DNA of 64,000 nucleotides from Sinosporangium siamense (GTDB lineage Bacteria > Actinomycetota > Actinomycetes > Streptosporangiales > Streptosporangiaceae), in assembly GCF_016863435.1 (NCBI RefSeq), contig NZ_BOOW01000002.1, forward strand, positions 62,001 to 126,000, written 5' to 3'. A program made the position numbers and the translations under genes. A model generated the notes under the pieces. The model ran no database searches and was not told where the DNA came from. It was given only the letters and a program-made list of their open reading frames with translations. Positions 16,885 through 26,807 of this stretch are shown piece after piece (the stretch's first letter is position 1; every line of letters starts with the position of its first letter).

Positions 16885-18663
16885 ATGGACGCCGACCTTC
16901 CCGACCCCTCCGGCACAGCAGACCAGCCGCGCCGGAGGCGCCCCTTGGGCAGGGGAGGTCCTATCCGTCGGGGTGGCAAGTCCGGCCGGGGGGTTGGCGA
17001 GAGTGAAGCCGAGCTGAGTGGCCACGCCCCTTCCTCCCGCGATCCGGAGCCCGGGGCATGGGAGGAAGCCGATCCCCCTGGTTCTTCCGGTTCGGGGAGG
17101 TGGCCGCGTCGTGGCCGCTCTTCGGGCTGGGGGGTTGCTGGGAGTGGGGCTGACCGTGATCCGGAGCCCGAGGTGTGGGGGGAAGCCGATTCCCCTGACT
17201 CGTCGGGCTCGGGGAAGTGGCCGCGTCGCAGCCGTTCCTCGGGCTGGGGGCGTCGTGTTCCACAAGGGGATCAACCGGCTTGGCAGTCCGATGAGAGTGG
17301 CGCGGATCCAAGTGGTCGCGACGTCTCCTCCCACGATCCGGAGCCCGGGGGGCGGAGCGAGGCCGATGCTCCCGAGCCTCCCGGCTTGGGGAGGTTGTCG
17401 GACCGTAGCCCTTCTTGGGGACGGGAAGGCGATCTTCGACGGAGCGACCAGGTCTATGGGGATGCAGGTGAGGGGAAAGCTGAGCTGAGTGGTCACGATC
17501 CCTCCTCCCGTGATCCTGAGGTCGGGGCGAAGGACTGGAGGGCATGGGGGGACACCGAGTCCTCGGATGTGTCCGGGCGGGCGAAGCGGGGGCGCTCCTC
17601 GGGGCCTGCCCGCAAGCATGATCGGTCGGCGCGTGCCGCTGCCGAGGCTTCGCGGGATCATGCGGGGGCTGAGGGAGCTCGCCGGGAGCAGGCCGGCTGT
17701 GGCGCGGCAGGGCAGGGGGAGTTCGGCAGCGCGCTGGCCTTTCTTGGCCTTGATCCGGCTGACCCCGATCTGTTCAGGCGTGCTCGGGAGGGCGACTCCA
17801 CCCGTGACCGTGCTCAACGTGACGACGCCCGCCACGAGCGTGAGGAGCATGCTCGTGAGGAGCGTGATCGTGGGGGGCGGCCGGGCGGCCGGGGAGCGGG
17901 GCGTGATCGTGCTGGATGGGGGGAGAGCGGGCAGAGGCGTGGCGGGAAGGGGCGTTCCAACAGAGGACGTTCATATGCGGAAGAGAATGCGGAGGAGAAC
18001 GATCGGGGCTGGGGTGATTCAGGCCAGAGTTCCGCCCGCTCCGATGGCGTGGAGCCCGATACGGGTGAGTCCAGGGACGGCGATCGGCGGACGGGTTCGC
18101 GTGCGGCCAGGTCGGGGAGAGGTGAGCGGCGGCGGGCTGCCCTGGAGCGTGACCCGCATGCCGTCGCCCGGGAGGTCTGCCTGCGCTTGCTGACCCTCGC
18201 GCCGAAGACCAGGGCTCAGCTCGCGGACGCCCTGCGCAAGCGGGAGATCCCCGATGAGGTGGCCGAGGCGGTGTTGTCACGCTTCTCAGAGGTCGGGCTG
18301 ATCGATGACGAGGCGTTCGCTGAGGCGTGGGTGAGTTCACGCCACCATGGGCGAGGTCTCGCCCGGCGTGCCCTCGCGGCCGAGCTGCGCCATCGGGGTG
18401 TCGAGGACGAGATGGTCAAGGCTGCGGTCGACCGGCTTGATCCCGACCAGGAGGTCGAGACGGCCCGCCGGTTGGTGGCCAAGAAACTGGCGTCCACCCG
18501 AGGGCTCGCCCCCGAGGTTCGGATGCGCCGGATCACCGGCATGCTCGCCAGAAAGGGCTACGCCCCCGGCCTCGCGTTCCGCGTGGTGCGCGAGGCGATG
18601 GAGGCCGAGGATCTTCCCGAGGATTCCATGGGCGGTGATCCCGACCCAGGGGAGTGGTCTTGA
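16885..18663 (+). CDS. recX: RecX regulatory protein with a ~420-residue disordered, repetitive N-terminal extension
   Basis: 592 residues from ATG 16885, with GGGGAG just upstream. The RecX domain begins near residue 421 (ERDPHAVAREVCLRLL) and runs to about 575; it modulates RecA filaments. Usual RecX proteins are 150-270 residues. The rest here is charged, Gly/Ser/Arg-rich and contains three to four imperfect repeats of a DPEPG..WEEADPP..SSGSG unit. The frame is open throughout, but an internal start near 18049 would give a normal ~204-residue RecX, so the extension may or may not be translated. Confidence 0.85.
   Translation: MDADLPDPSGTADQPRRRRPLGRGGPIRRGGKSGRGVGESEAELSGHAPSSRDPEPGAWEEADPPGSSGSGRWPRRGRSSGWGVAGSGADRDPEPEVWGEADSPDSSGSGKWPRRSRSSGWGRRVPQGDQPAWQSDESGADPSGRDVSSHDPEPGGRSEADAPEPPGLGRLSDRSPSWGREGDLRRSDQVYGDAGEGKAELSGHDPSSRDPEVGAKDWRAWGDTESSDVSGRAKRGRSSGPARKHDRSARAAAEASRDHAGAEGARREQAGCGAAGQGEFGSALAFLGLDPADPDLFRRAREGDSTRDRAQRDDARHEREEHAREERDRGGRPGGRGAGRDRAGWGESGQRRGGKGRSNRGRSYAEENAEENDRGWGDSGQSSARSDGVEPDTGESRDGDRRTGSRAARSGRGERRRAALERDPHAVAREVCLRLLTLAPKTRAQLADALRKREIPDEVAEAVLSRFSEVGLIDDEAFAEAWVSSRHHGRGLARRALAAELRHRGVEDEMVKAAVDRLDPDQEVETARRLVAKKLASTRGLAPEVRMRRITGMLARKGYAPGLAFRVVREAMEAEDLPEDSMGGDPDPGEWS
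17030..17520 (+). repeat. Imperfect long repeats in the recX extension
   Basis: Three to four degenerate copies of a ~110-bp unit, recognisable by GATCCGGAGCCCG followed by GGGAAGCCGAT, a Ser/Gly stretch and TGGCCGCGTC. Translated, they give DPEPG, EAD, SSGSG, WPRRGRSSGWG blocks. Confidence 0.7.
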
Positions 18664-19079
18664 GCCGGCCTTGCGCATGGTGCCGTCGTTACAGCGAGGG
18701 GAGTGCGGTGATCCCGGGGAGTTCATGGCTGGTGAGGCTGATCCCGGAAAATGCTCCCGATCCGGTTGTCTCGCATGACCTGGGGTGCTGAGGACCAGAG
18801 CAGCGTGACCGGGCTGGGTGAGGGAGGGATCCTGATCACTTGGGCGAGGAGGGGGTGTGCCTTCTCAGGTGGGGAGTGCGGCTGGTGGGAGGCGGCCTAC
18901 GCTGAGAGGAACCCAGGGGTGGATTGGTATGCGCTATTCGGTGGAGAAAAAGTATTCTGTCTGCTATAGCATTGATTGCGTGATTTGGCGTCTTATGTAG
19001 TGTCCATCCAATGGATCGCCAAACCGTATTTATACGCACGTAGAGTGGGTAACCCCCGACACCCCTTAACGCACAGCTC
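18664..19079. other. Intergenic stretch, no recognisable gene
   Basis: About 415 bases between recX and the convergent MerB-like gene. The second half (18930-19060) is distinctly more AT-rich than its surroundings. No family, RNA gene or clear terminator was found. Confidence 0.4.
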
Positions 19080-19754
19080 TCACTCTGGGAGGGTCCAAAA
19101 ATCCCCAGTGAGACCACACTCCGTGAGTAGCGCCTGTGACTCGGCCAGGGGCCGGGGCCGGTAGCCCGAGTTGAGGCGGTCGCCATACCAAGGTTGGGCG
19201 AGCTGCCACAGAGTGGTGGCGGGAATGGCCTGGCCGACAGGGGTGTCCGTCTGGGAGGCCCACAGCTTCAGGTGTTCGGTGGAGCAGAACAGGCGGATCT
19301 TGTTGCACGTGTCCACCACATCGTCCCACCACTGAGCGGCGGGTTTGGGGATGTGCGCGATGAGGTCGGGTTCGGGCTGCTGGTGTGGGCCGACGTCAAG
19401 GCGCAGGGGTGTGGTGCATCCGGGGCAGCGCGTGTCGACGGTGACGTCGATTTTGAGGGCGGCGCTGATGCCGAAGGAGTCCCAGGCGCAGCCGCCCCAC
19501 CACATGCGCTGCTCATAGGGGGCGTCGGCGGTGACGACGAACCCCATGGGCGTCGCCGAGAAGGGGTGGGCCATGCGGATGGCATCGCCGTACTCCGTGA
19601 GGACGATCGCATGTGCCTCGTGGAGCCGGATGAGGCTGTCGCGGATGCTGTGCTCGTCGACGCCCTGCTGGACCGCGAGTTCGGCGACGGAGGGTGCACG
19701 CCCCTCTTCGGCGAACGTCGTGAACACTTGTTGACGCACGTCCCAGTCGTCCAT
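19080..19754 (-). CDS. MerB-like organomercurial (alkylmercury) lyase family protein
   Basis: 224 residues; the ATG at 19754 is chosen because GGAGGT lies five bases upstream. An N-terminal winged-helix-like part (residues 1-60) is followed by the MerB core: Cys89 and Asp92 in GGCAWD, and Cys157 in RLFCSTEHL. These match the catalytic Cys96, Asp99 and Cys159 of plasmid MerB, with the same CxxD spacing. A further CxxC pair lies at 110-113. MerB cleaves carbon-mercury bonds, but no merA, merR or transporter is nearby, so mercury as the true substrate is uncertain. Confidence 0.82.
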   Translation of the reverse strand: MDDWDVRQQVFTTFAEEGRAPSVAELAVQQGVDEHSIRDSLIRLHEAHAIVLTEYGDAIRMAHPFSATPMGFVVTADAPYEQRMWWGGCAWDSFGISAALKIDVTVDTRCPGCTTPLRLDVGPHQQPEPDLIAHIPKPAAQWWDDVVDTCNKIRLFCSTEHLKLWASQTDTPVGQAIPATTLWQLAQPWYGDRLNSGYRPRPLAESQALLTECGLTGDFWTLPE

Positions 19755-20289
19755 GCTGTACCTCCGTTGCCGACCATAACAGCCAAATGACATGGCTCAC
19801 TATGCTTACCGCTATTTCGCGGCGGTATCTCGGTCCAAGCCTGCTACCTGGGAAGATGTGGATTTCGTCCGAGTATTGAATCGGTCTAAGCGCTCGTCGG
19901 CGCTACTTGCTGCTGCATTGCGGAAGAGTCGCGCGATTACGGAGTGTTAGTGCGTCCGACTCCGAACTCGCAGGTCCGGGCGGCGCGCAATGGCTATGCG
20001 TACGTGCCACCCGTTCTTTGCTTGCCCGTGACCACTTCGACAACTTAACCTCGACGACAGTGAGGAGTTACTCCGCGCAGTGCGGATTGCCATAACGGTG
20101 TGGACGATGGACGAGCGAGCTTGAGAATCCGAGACAGGTGGGACGAGGGTGGCTCAGTGGGGCGTGCCGCCAGTCTTGGTTTGATATTTGTCCTGGTGGC
20201 GCCATTCCTTGGGTGATCTGTGCCGCGCGCGTGACATCTCGCGGGTTGAAGGTCGTGAGGGGTTGTGACGCGAGGAGGGCGGAGCGCTC
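19755..20289. other. Divergent promoter region between the MerB-like gene and rny
   Basis: About 535 bases without a convincing gene. It should contain both promoters, including that of rny, though I cannot pick a clear -10/-35 pair. No repeat or structured RNA is evident. Confidence 0.4.
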
Positions 20290-21906
20290 ATGGAGACGCT
20301 TTCGGTCGCGCTAACTGTGGCCGTGCTGATTCTCGCCGTGGTGGCGCTGTCTGCTCTTGTCGTGGTGGTGCGACGTTCCGGTGGGCAGTCGGCGCAGGTC
20401 GCAGGGCCGACTGCCGAGCAGATCGCCGAGGTCTACCGCGAGCTGGAGCAGGCCAAGCGCGAGGCGGTCGACATCCGGAAGAGGGCCGAGTCCGATGCCG
20501 ATGAGCTGCTCAGACGCTCCGAGTCGCTCACGGAGAACGCATCGCGCCTACGCAAGGAGGCCGAGGAGGAGGGGCAGGTCCTCAAGCACGAGCTCAAGGA
20601 TCTCAGGGCCGACCTGGAACGCAGGGAACACCGGCTCGGCGAGCGTGAGCAGCGGCTGGACGAGGAGGCGCGCCGGCAGGGCGAGCGGGCGCGCAAACTC
20701 GCGGAGACCGAGACGCAACTGGCGGATCGGCGTTCTGAGCTGGATCAGGTGGAGGAGCAACGCCGGGCGATCTTGTCCCGGGTCGCCGGGCTCACGGCCG
20801 AACAGGCGAAGGCGGAGCTGGTCAAGGAGATCGAGAACCAAGCCAAACGCGAGGCCGCGCTGATCATCCGCGAGATCGAGAGCGAGGCCCGCAAAGAGGG
20901 TGAGAAACGAGCCTGCAAGATCGTCACCCTTGCCGTGCAACGTGTCGCGACCGAGCAGACGACCGAGTCGGTCGTCTCCGTGCTCCACCTGCCGGGCGAT
21001 GAGATGAAAGGTCGCATCATCGGCAGGGAAGGGCGCAACATCCGCGCCTTCGAGTCGACGACCGGCGTCAACCTCATCATCGACGACACCCCCGAGGCGG
21101 TGCTGCTGTCCTGCTTCGACCCGGTCCGCAGGGAGACCGCGCGGTTGACGCTGGAGAAGCTCGTGCTCGACGGCCGCATCCACCCGCAGCGCATCGAAGA
21201 GGCCTATGAGCGCAGCAAGGCCGAGGTGCAAGACCTGTGCGGCAGGGCCGGCGAGGACGCGCTGGTCGAGGTGGGCATCACCGACATGCACCCCGAGCTG
21301 GTCATGCTCCTCGGCCAGCTCCGCTACCGCACCTCCTACGGGCAGAACGTGCTGAAGCACCTCATCGAATCCGCCCACATCGCCGGCATCATGGCCGCCG
21401 AGTTGGGCCTGGACCGAGACCTGGCCAAACGGTGTGCTCTGCTGCACGACATCGGCAAGGCCCTCACCCACGAGGTCGAGGGCAGCCACGCCCTGATCGG
21501 TGCCGAGATCGCCCGGAGGTACGGCGAACACGAAGACGTGGTGCACGCCATCGAGGCGCATCACAACGAGGTCGAGGTGCGCACGGTGGAAGCCGTGCTA
21601 ACCCAGGCGGCTGACGCGATCAGCGGCAGCCGCCCGGGAGCCCGGCGGGAGTCGCTTGAGGCATATGTCAAGCGGCTGGAGCGCCTGGAGGAGATCGCTC
21701 AGTCCTATGAGGGCGTCGAGAAGGTCTTCGCGATGCAGGCCGGACGCGAGATCCGCGTCATGGTCAAACCCGACGCGATCGACGATATCCAGGCCCAGGT
21801 CATCGCCCGCGACGTCGCCAAGCAGGTCGAGGAGGAACTGACTTATCCCGGTCAGATCCGGATCACGGTGGTGCGTGAGTCCAGAGCCACCGAGTTCGCC
21901 CGCTGA
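20290..21906 (+). CDS. rny: Ribonuclease Y
   Basis: 538 residues, ATG 20290. Order: N-terminal membrane anchor (residues 4-30), a long charged coiled coil (~40-200), a KH domain ([15 protein letters not shown]), then an HD domain with [10 protein letters not shown] and EAHHNE. RNase Y is a membrane-bound endoribonuclease that starts mRNA decay. The region before the HD motif reads [12 protein letters not shown], close to the usual LxHSxEVAHLAG. It is convergent with the S9 peptidase gene. Confidence 0.95.
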   Translation: METLSVALTVAVLILAVVALSALVVVVRRSGGQSAQVAGPTAEQIAEVYRELEQAKREAVDIRKRAESDADELLRRSESLTENASRLRKEAEEEGQVLKHELKDLRADLERREHRLGEREQRLDEEARRQGERARKLAETETQLADRRSELDQVEEQRRAILSRVAGLTAEQAKAELVKEIENQAKREAALIIREIESEARKEGEKRACKIVTLAVQRVATEQTTESVVSVLHLPGDEMKGRIIGREGRNIRAFESTTGVNLIIDDTPEAVLLSCFDPVRRETARLTLEKLVLDGRIHPQRIEEAYERSKAEVQDLCGRAGEDALVEVGITDMHPELVMLLGQLRYRTSYGQNVLKHLIESAHIAGIMAAELGLDRDLAKRCALLHDIGKALTHEVEGSHALIGAEIARRYGEHEDVVHAIEAHHNEVEVRTVEAVLTQAADAISGSRPGARRESLEAYVKRLERLEEIAQSYEGVEKVFAMQAGREIRVMVKPDAIDDIQAQVIARDVAKQVEEELTYPGQIRITVVRESRATEFAR

Positions 21907-22037
21907 CACCCACGACACGACACGAGCCCGCTGACACCCAGCAGCTGAACACCCAACCTGCGAGCAGACCGAAGCAAGCCCCCGCCGGGCTCACCCGAGC
22001 CCGTGCGGAGACCTCCGGACCCCGCGAGGACTCACGT

Positions 22038-23939
22038 TCACATCGGCCACGAGGCGTCAAGGATCTGCTGGTAGAAAGCGAACTCCGCGGCCAAAGCCGC
22101 GACACGGGTCTCCGCCCGCCGGAAGCCGTGTGACTCCCCCTCGAAAGTGAGGTAGGTGCACGGCACATCTCGCGCGGCCAGCGCGGCGGCGAACCCCGCC
22201 GACTGGTCGGGAGGCACCACCGGGTCGTCAAGCCCCTGCAACAGCAGCATGGGGCAGCTGACCCGGTCGGCGTTGCTGATCGGCTCGCGGGCGGCATAGA
22301 CCGCGGTGTCCTCGGGGCCGACCAGCCACTCGACATAGCGCGACTCGAAGTCATGGGTGTGCGCGTTCAGCGGCGCGAGCGCGCTTACGCCGTAATAGGA
22401 CACGCCACCGGCGAAAACATCCGAGAAACAGCAGGACGCCATGACGGTCCACCCGCCGGCGCTGCCGCCTCTGATCGCGATGCGTGTGGGGTCGGCCAGC
22501 CCCTCGGTGGCCAGCCATTCGGCGGCAGACACCATGTCCTGCACATCCACGACGCCCCACTGCCCACGCAGCCGGTCACGATAGGCCCTGCCGTACCCGG
22601 TCGAACCCGCGTAGTTCACATCGAGCACCCCGATGCCACGACTCGTGAAGTACGCCTTCTCCATGCTGAGCGCCGTGCCGACGTGCGCCGTCGGCCCGCC
22701 GTGGGCGAACAGCACGTACGGCGGAGCCGTGCCGGCCGGCCCGGTGGCCTGAGGGTTGGCCGGTGGATACAGATAGGCGTGAACGCGGCGCCCGGAGGCC
22801 CCCTGGATCTCGACGCCGCGTGGCGTCGGCAGGTAGGCGATGTCGGGCAGCACCTCGATGTCGCGGCGCAGGCCCTCGACCCGCCCGGTGGCCGTGTCGA
22901 GGCGGACGACCGTGGTCGGGTGGGCCGGGCCGTACGCGACTCCGACGAGCACCGTGCCGTCGGCACTGAGCCCCGGCATCCACCCGCTGAAGGGCACGTC
23001 GAGGTTCTGCAGCGTGTCGGTGTCCGGATCGAGTAGCCCGAGGCGGAGGTCGCCCTGGCCGTGGAGTACGGCGAGGCGGCCGTCGGGCAGCAGCTCGTAG
23101 GGGGCGTTGCCGAGTTGCCAGAGCGGCTCGGCGAACTCCTCCTTCGCGGGGAAAAGAGCACGTGGGGAGGTGCCGTAAATGCCTATCTGATAGAGGTTCC
23201 ACCACCCCGACCAATCAGAGATCAGGTAAAGGTGGCTGTTGTCGCTCCATCGCGGTGCCAGCACCGATTCGGTGGCGCCACCCTTGATCGTCCACGAGCT
23301 GCCGTCGGCCAGGCGGGTGATCCGCAGTTCGGTGCCGACCCACGGCATGCGCGGGTGGTTCCAGCAGATGTAGGCGAGATGCGTGCCGTCAGGGGAGATC
23401 GTGGGGAAGGCGTAGAATTCCGATCCGCCGACCCGCTCCTGAGGTTCCTCCCCGCCGTCGAGGGGGATCGACACGATCCCCCTGACGACCTTGCCGTCGT
23501 CGTGGTGTACCTCCCGCACACACCACACCTGGCCGTCGCGGACCAGCAGGTCGGCGTAGCGCAGCCCGGCGGGCCGCTCCGGGGCCGGAGTGATCGCCTT
23601 CGGCTCATGGCCGCGGGCGATCAGGTAAAGCCGCTGGTCGGACTGGTTGCAGAACACCACGCCCAGACCGGGGACGACCGCATAGGGGCGTCCGCCGTAC
23701 TCATGCACCCTTGACCGCGCGCTCCACGGGGCCGCGAGCAGCTCGCTGCGGACGCCGTCGGCCGCCCGATGGACGATGGTGGTGCGGCCGCCTTCGGCGG
23801 GGCGGTCCTCGCACCACCACACGTCGTCCCCCAAGACGGTCGGCGACGCGAGGTGCAGTCCGGCGACGGCGACGTCGGAGGTGGAGATCGGGGAGGGCCA
23901 ATGGGTGTACGGCAACGCTGTGCGATCAGGGGACGACAT
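22038..23939 (-). CDS. S9 family (prolyl oligopeptidase-like) serine peptidase
   Basis: 633 residues from ATG 23939 (GCAGGA upstream; an in-frame start at 24062 would add 41 residues). The N-terminal ~380 residues look like a beta-propeller with repeated W/D-rich blades (GTHLAYICWN, APRWSDNSHLYLISD). The C-terminal alpha/beta-hydrolase domain has the nucleophile in GGSAGG (about residue 493), an Asp in GLDDPVVPP and a His in ESHGF. There is no signal peptide, so it is probably cytosolic and cleaves short peptides. It follows gluD by 119 bp and may belong to that operon. Confidence 0.92.
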   Translation of the reverse strand: MSSPDRTALPYTHWPSPISTSDVAVAGLHLASPTVLGDDVWWCEDRPAEGGRTTIVHRAADGVRSELLAAPWSARSRVHEYGGRPYAVVPGLGVVFCNQSDQRLYLIARGHEPKAITPAPERPAGLRYADLLVRDGQVWCVREVHHDDGKVVRGIVSIPLDGGEEPQERVGGSEFYAFPTISPDGTHLAYICWNHPRMPWVGTELRITRLADGSSWTIKGGATESVLAPRWSDNSHLYLISDWSGWWNLYQIGIYGTSPRALFPAKEEFAEPLWQLGNAPYELLPDGRLAVLHGQGDLRLGLLDPDTDTLQNLDVPFSGWMPGLSADGTVLVGVAYGPAHPTTVVRLDTATGRVEGLRRDIEVLPDIAYLPTPRGVEIQGASGRRVHAYLYPPANPQATGPAGTAPPYVLFAHGGPTAHVGTALSMEKAYFTSRGIGVLDVNYAGSTGYGRAYRDRLRGQWGVVDVQDMVSAAEWLATEGLADPTRIAIRGGSAGGWTVMASCCFSDVFAGGVSYYGVSALAPLNAHTHDFESRYVEWLVGPEDTAVYAAREPISNADRVSCPMLLLQGLDDPVVPPDQSAGFAAALAARDVPCTYLTFEGESHGFRRAETRVAALAAEFAFYQQILDASWPM

Positions 23940-24058
23940 AACCGAATCCTGCCCGAAGACACTGCCGTATGTCGCCTCTAATGAGGTCTGTGGTGCTGGA
24001 TCGGGTAGATTGTTCGGTTTCCCGGTGAATCTTTGCCGTTTCCCAAGGCTGCGAGGGT

Positions 24059-24937
24059 TCACTCTCCTGTGCTCGTCCCGCCGGTGACCGCGGCGAGGCT
24101 GACCGGTTTAGCGGTCGATTTACGGCTTCGCCGGCTTCGCCGTTCCAGCGCGGTCGCCAGGTAGGTGAGAGCCAGGTTGAGCACGATATAGACCAGTGAG
24201 ATCACGATGGCCGCGGGCACCAGGTTGCCGAAGTTGTTTGGAAGCTGCCGGAAGCCGGTGTTGAGCAGGTCCTCATAGCTGATGATGTAGCCGAGAGCCG
24301 AGTCCTTGAGCGCCACCACCATCTGGCTGACGATCGCGGGCATCATCGCCGTGACCGCCTGGGGGAGCAGGATGAGCCTGAGCACGCCGCCCTTGCGCAG
24401 CCCGAGGGAGTAGGCCGCTTCCGACTGGCCCTTCGGCACGGCCAGGATGCCGGCCTTGAAGACCTCCGCGAGCACCGAGCCGTTGTAGAGCGTCAGACCG
24501 ATGACCACGGCGGTGAAGGCGGGCATGGTGTAGCCGAAGAGCTCAAACGCTCCCGCCTGCGCGAAGAAGATCATCAGCAGCACGGGGATCGCCCGGAAGA
24601 ACTCCACGACCACTCCGGAGGGCCACCGGATCCACCAGTGGTCCGACAGCCGCCCGAGCCCGAAGACGGCGCCGCACAGCAGCGCGAGCACGATCGACAA
24701 GGCGGCGGCCGACAAGGTGCCGACCAGGCCAGGAAGGATCATGCCCTGCCAGACACCGGGGTCGAGGAACGGAGTCCACAACTTGGAGTCGAACTGCCCG
24801 GCCTCGCTGAACCTCGCCCACACGAAGTAGGCGACGCCCAGAATGATGATCACGCCGACCAGCGTGAGGATGTTGTTCCGCAGCCGGGCGCGCGGGCCCG
24901 GCGCGTCGAAAAGTACGGCCGTGGCGGATGAGCTCAT
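24059..24937 (-). CDS. gluD: Glutamate-type ABC transporter permease GluD
   Basis: 292 residues from ATG 24937, which overlaps the gluC stop as ATGA. About five membrane segments and a polar amino acid permease (HisM-type) domain; the coupling loop region with EAAYSLGLRKGG is visible. With GluC it forms the membrane channel for the GluA ATPase. Order gluA-B-C-D matches the Corynebacterium glutamate uptake operon; glutamate specificity is inferred from that order. Confidence 0.9.
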   Translation of the reverse strand: MSSSATAVLFDAPGPRARLRNNILTLVGVIIILGVAYFVWARFSEAGQFDSKLWTPFLDPGVWQGMILPGLVGTLSAAALSIVLALLCGAVFGLGRLSDHWWIRWPSGVVVEFFRAIPVLLMIFFAQAGAFELFGYTMPAFTAVVIGLTLYNGSVLAEVFKAGILAVPKGQSEAAYSLGLRKGGVLRLILLPQAVTAMMPAIVSQMVVALKDSALGYIISYEDLLNTGFRQLPNNFGNLVPAAIVISLVYIVLNLALTYLATALERRSRRSRKSTAKPVSLAAVTGGTSTGE

Positions 24938-25599
24938 TGGCCCACCGCCAGGCGCTTGGCGAGCCACGTGAAGAAGAAGCCCGTGGGCAGGGTCAGGATC
25001 ACGAATCCAAGGGCGAATCCGAGGAAGATGCCGACGGTGCCGCTGCCCTCGTAGATCATCTCATTCATCACGAAAGCGGCCTCCGTGTAGCCCGCGACGA
25101 TGACAACGGTTGTGTTCTTGGTCAACGCCACCAGCACGCTGCCGAGTGGCCCCACCACCCGGCGGAACGCCTGCGGCAGGATGATCAGCCGCAGCGACTG
25201 GAGGAAGGTGAGCCCGACGGCCCGCGCCGCCTCCGCCTGGCCGAGGGGCACGGTGTTGATGCCGGACCGGATCGCCTCGCAGACGAAAGCGGATGTATAG
25301 GCGGACAGGCCCAGGATCGCGAACCAGTAGCCGTTCATCGACGGCTCGTCGGAGAAGTTCAACTGCAGCACGTTGCTGATGCCCAGGCTGCAGAACAAAA
25401 GCACCAGGGTCAGCGGGGTGTTGCGCAGCGCGTTCACGTAGAACGTGCCGGCGCCCCGCAGCACCGGCGTCGGTGCGACACGCATCGTGGCCAGCACCGT
25501 CCCCAGGATGAGCGAACAGATCGCGCTCATGACGGTGAGCCGGATCGTCGACCAGAATCCGTCGAGCACCTGGGGGAGATTGGAGAGCAGCGCGTCCAT
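24934..25599 (-). CDS. gluC: Glutamate-type ABC transporter permease GluC
   Basis: 221 residues with a HisM-type permease domain: hydrophobic segments and the EAAxxxG-type coupling motif in AEAARAVGLTF. It begins 106 bp after gluB and shares four bases with gluD, so both permeases are translated together. The partner in the membrane is GluD. Confidence 0.9.
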   Translation of the reverse strand: MDALLSNLPQVLDGFWSTIRLTVMSAICSLILGTVLATMRVAPTPVLRGAGTFYVNALRNTPLTLVLLFCSLGISNVLQLNFSDEPSMNGYWFAILGLSAYTSAFVCEAIRSGINTVPLGQAEAARAVGLTFLQSLRLIILPQAFRRVVGPLGSVLVALTKNTTVVIVAGYTEAAFVMNEMIYEGSGTVGIFLGFALGFVILTLPTGFFFTWLAKRLAVGQ

Positions 25600-25705
25600 C
25601 GGCCTCCTCGCGATTTTCTCGCGCTATAGGTACGCGCCGGCGGGCCCCGGGGTCGCAATCGGATGCGGGGCCCGCCGGCGCGCCAGACGTCAGCGGTTGA
25701 CGGGG

Positions 25706-26560
25706 TCAGCAGCCCTCAAACGCGGGGGCCGCGGTGGGGAGCTGAAGGCCCTGGGCGCTGCCGAACCACTTCTTGGCGAGCGACTGAGCGGTGCCGTCCT
25801 GGTACATCTTGGTGATGGCCGCGTTCACCGCGTTGCATGTGGCCTTGTCGTCCTTCTTCATGCCGACGCCGTATTTCTCGTCGGTGAAAGGCGTGCCCAG
25901 GATCTTGAAGGTGCCGCCGCCCTGACCGGCGAAACCGGCGAGGATCAGATCGTCGGTGGTCACCGCGTCGAGCGTCTTGCCCTTCAGGCGCTCCACACAC
26001 TCGGCGTAGGTGCCCGCCGGCACGAGCTGGCTCTTGATGTCCTTGCCGTTGGGCGGCGGGTCGGTGATGCGCTTGTAAGAGTTGGAGCCCGACGCCTGGC
26101 AGATGCGCTTGTCCTTGAGGTCTTCGACCTTCGTGATCGCCGCGTCGTCGCCGCGGACCATGATGTCCTGATGGGCGACGATGTACGGCCCGCCGAAGGT
26201 GACCTTCTCCTTGCGCTCGGGCAGGATCGAGTAGGTCGCGAACACGAGGTCGACCTGACCCTGCTGGATGAACGGCTCACGGTTCTTGGAGATGGTCTCC
26301 TTCCACGTGATCGCGTTCTCCGGGACGCCCAACTCTTTGGCGACATATTTCGCGACGTCAACGTCAAAGCCCTCAACCGTGCCGTCCTGCTTCTTCAGAC
26401 CAAGGGCCGGCTGGTCGAACTTCACCCCGATGACCAGCTTCTTGGCGCCCTTGGCCTTGTCGACCACCGAGGCGTAGGTCGTCTCGCCACCGCCGCAGGC
26501 GGCAAGGCTCGCGGTAAGGGCCGCGACGGCGACAAGTGCACCGATTCGACGTGGTTGCAT
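25706..26560 (-). CDS. gluB: Glutamate-binding lipoprotein GluB (family 3 solute-binding protein)
   Basis: 284 residues from ATG 26560, preceded by AGAGGT. The signal ends in a lipobox SLAAC, so the mature protein is lipid-anchored outside the cell. The SBP family 3 fold is shown by KLVIGVKFDQPALGL, GFDVDVAKYVAKELG and DLVFATYSILPERK. It captures glutamate or a similar amino acid and hands it to GluCD. It is separated from gluA by ~250 bp, which includes a weak GGGTGG/CCACCC hairpin at 26695-26711 that might tune expression. Confidence 0.92.
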   Translation of the reverse strand: MQPRRIGALVAVAALTASLAACGGGETTYASVVDKAKGAKKLVIGVKFDQPALGLKKQDGTVEGFDVDVAKYVAKELGVPENAITWKETISKNREPFIQQGQVDLVFATYSILPERKEKVTFGGPYIVAHQDIMVRGDDAAITKVEDLKDKRICQASGSNSYKRITDPPPNGKDIKSQLVPAGTYAECVERLKGKTLDAVTTDDLILAGFAGQGGGTFKILGTPFTDEKYGVGMKKDDKATCNAVNAAITKMYQDGTAQSLAKKWFGSAQGLQLPTAAPAFEGC

Positions 26561-26807
26561 CGCTACCTCTTCCCTGAACTTCACGGCTGGGTCGCGGGGG
26601 GTTACAGTCCCGCTTAGTGCTTGATTCGGTGCTTGTGGATGGGTCTGCTCTGGGCCATGTTTGGTTGTCGGGTGGGGGCGAGCGAGTTTGTGGAGGGTGG
26701 TCTACCCACCCGGCCCCCGTTGTACGGATCGCTCCGGTCTTTCGAGATGTCACAAGTAGGCCACGTGGCGGCCGGGCCACGGGCGAACACGGTCGGTTAT
26801 GTGACCC

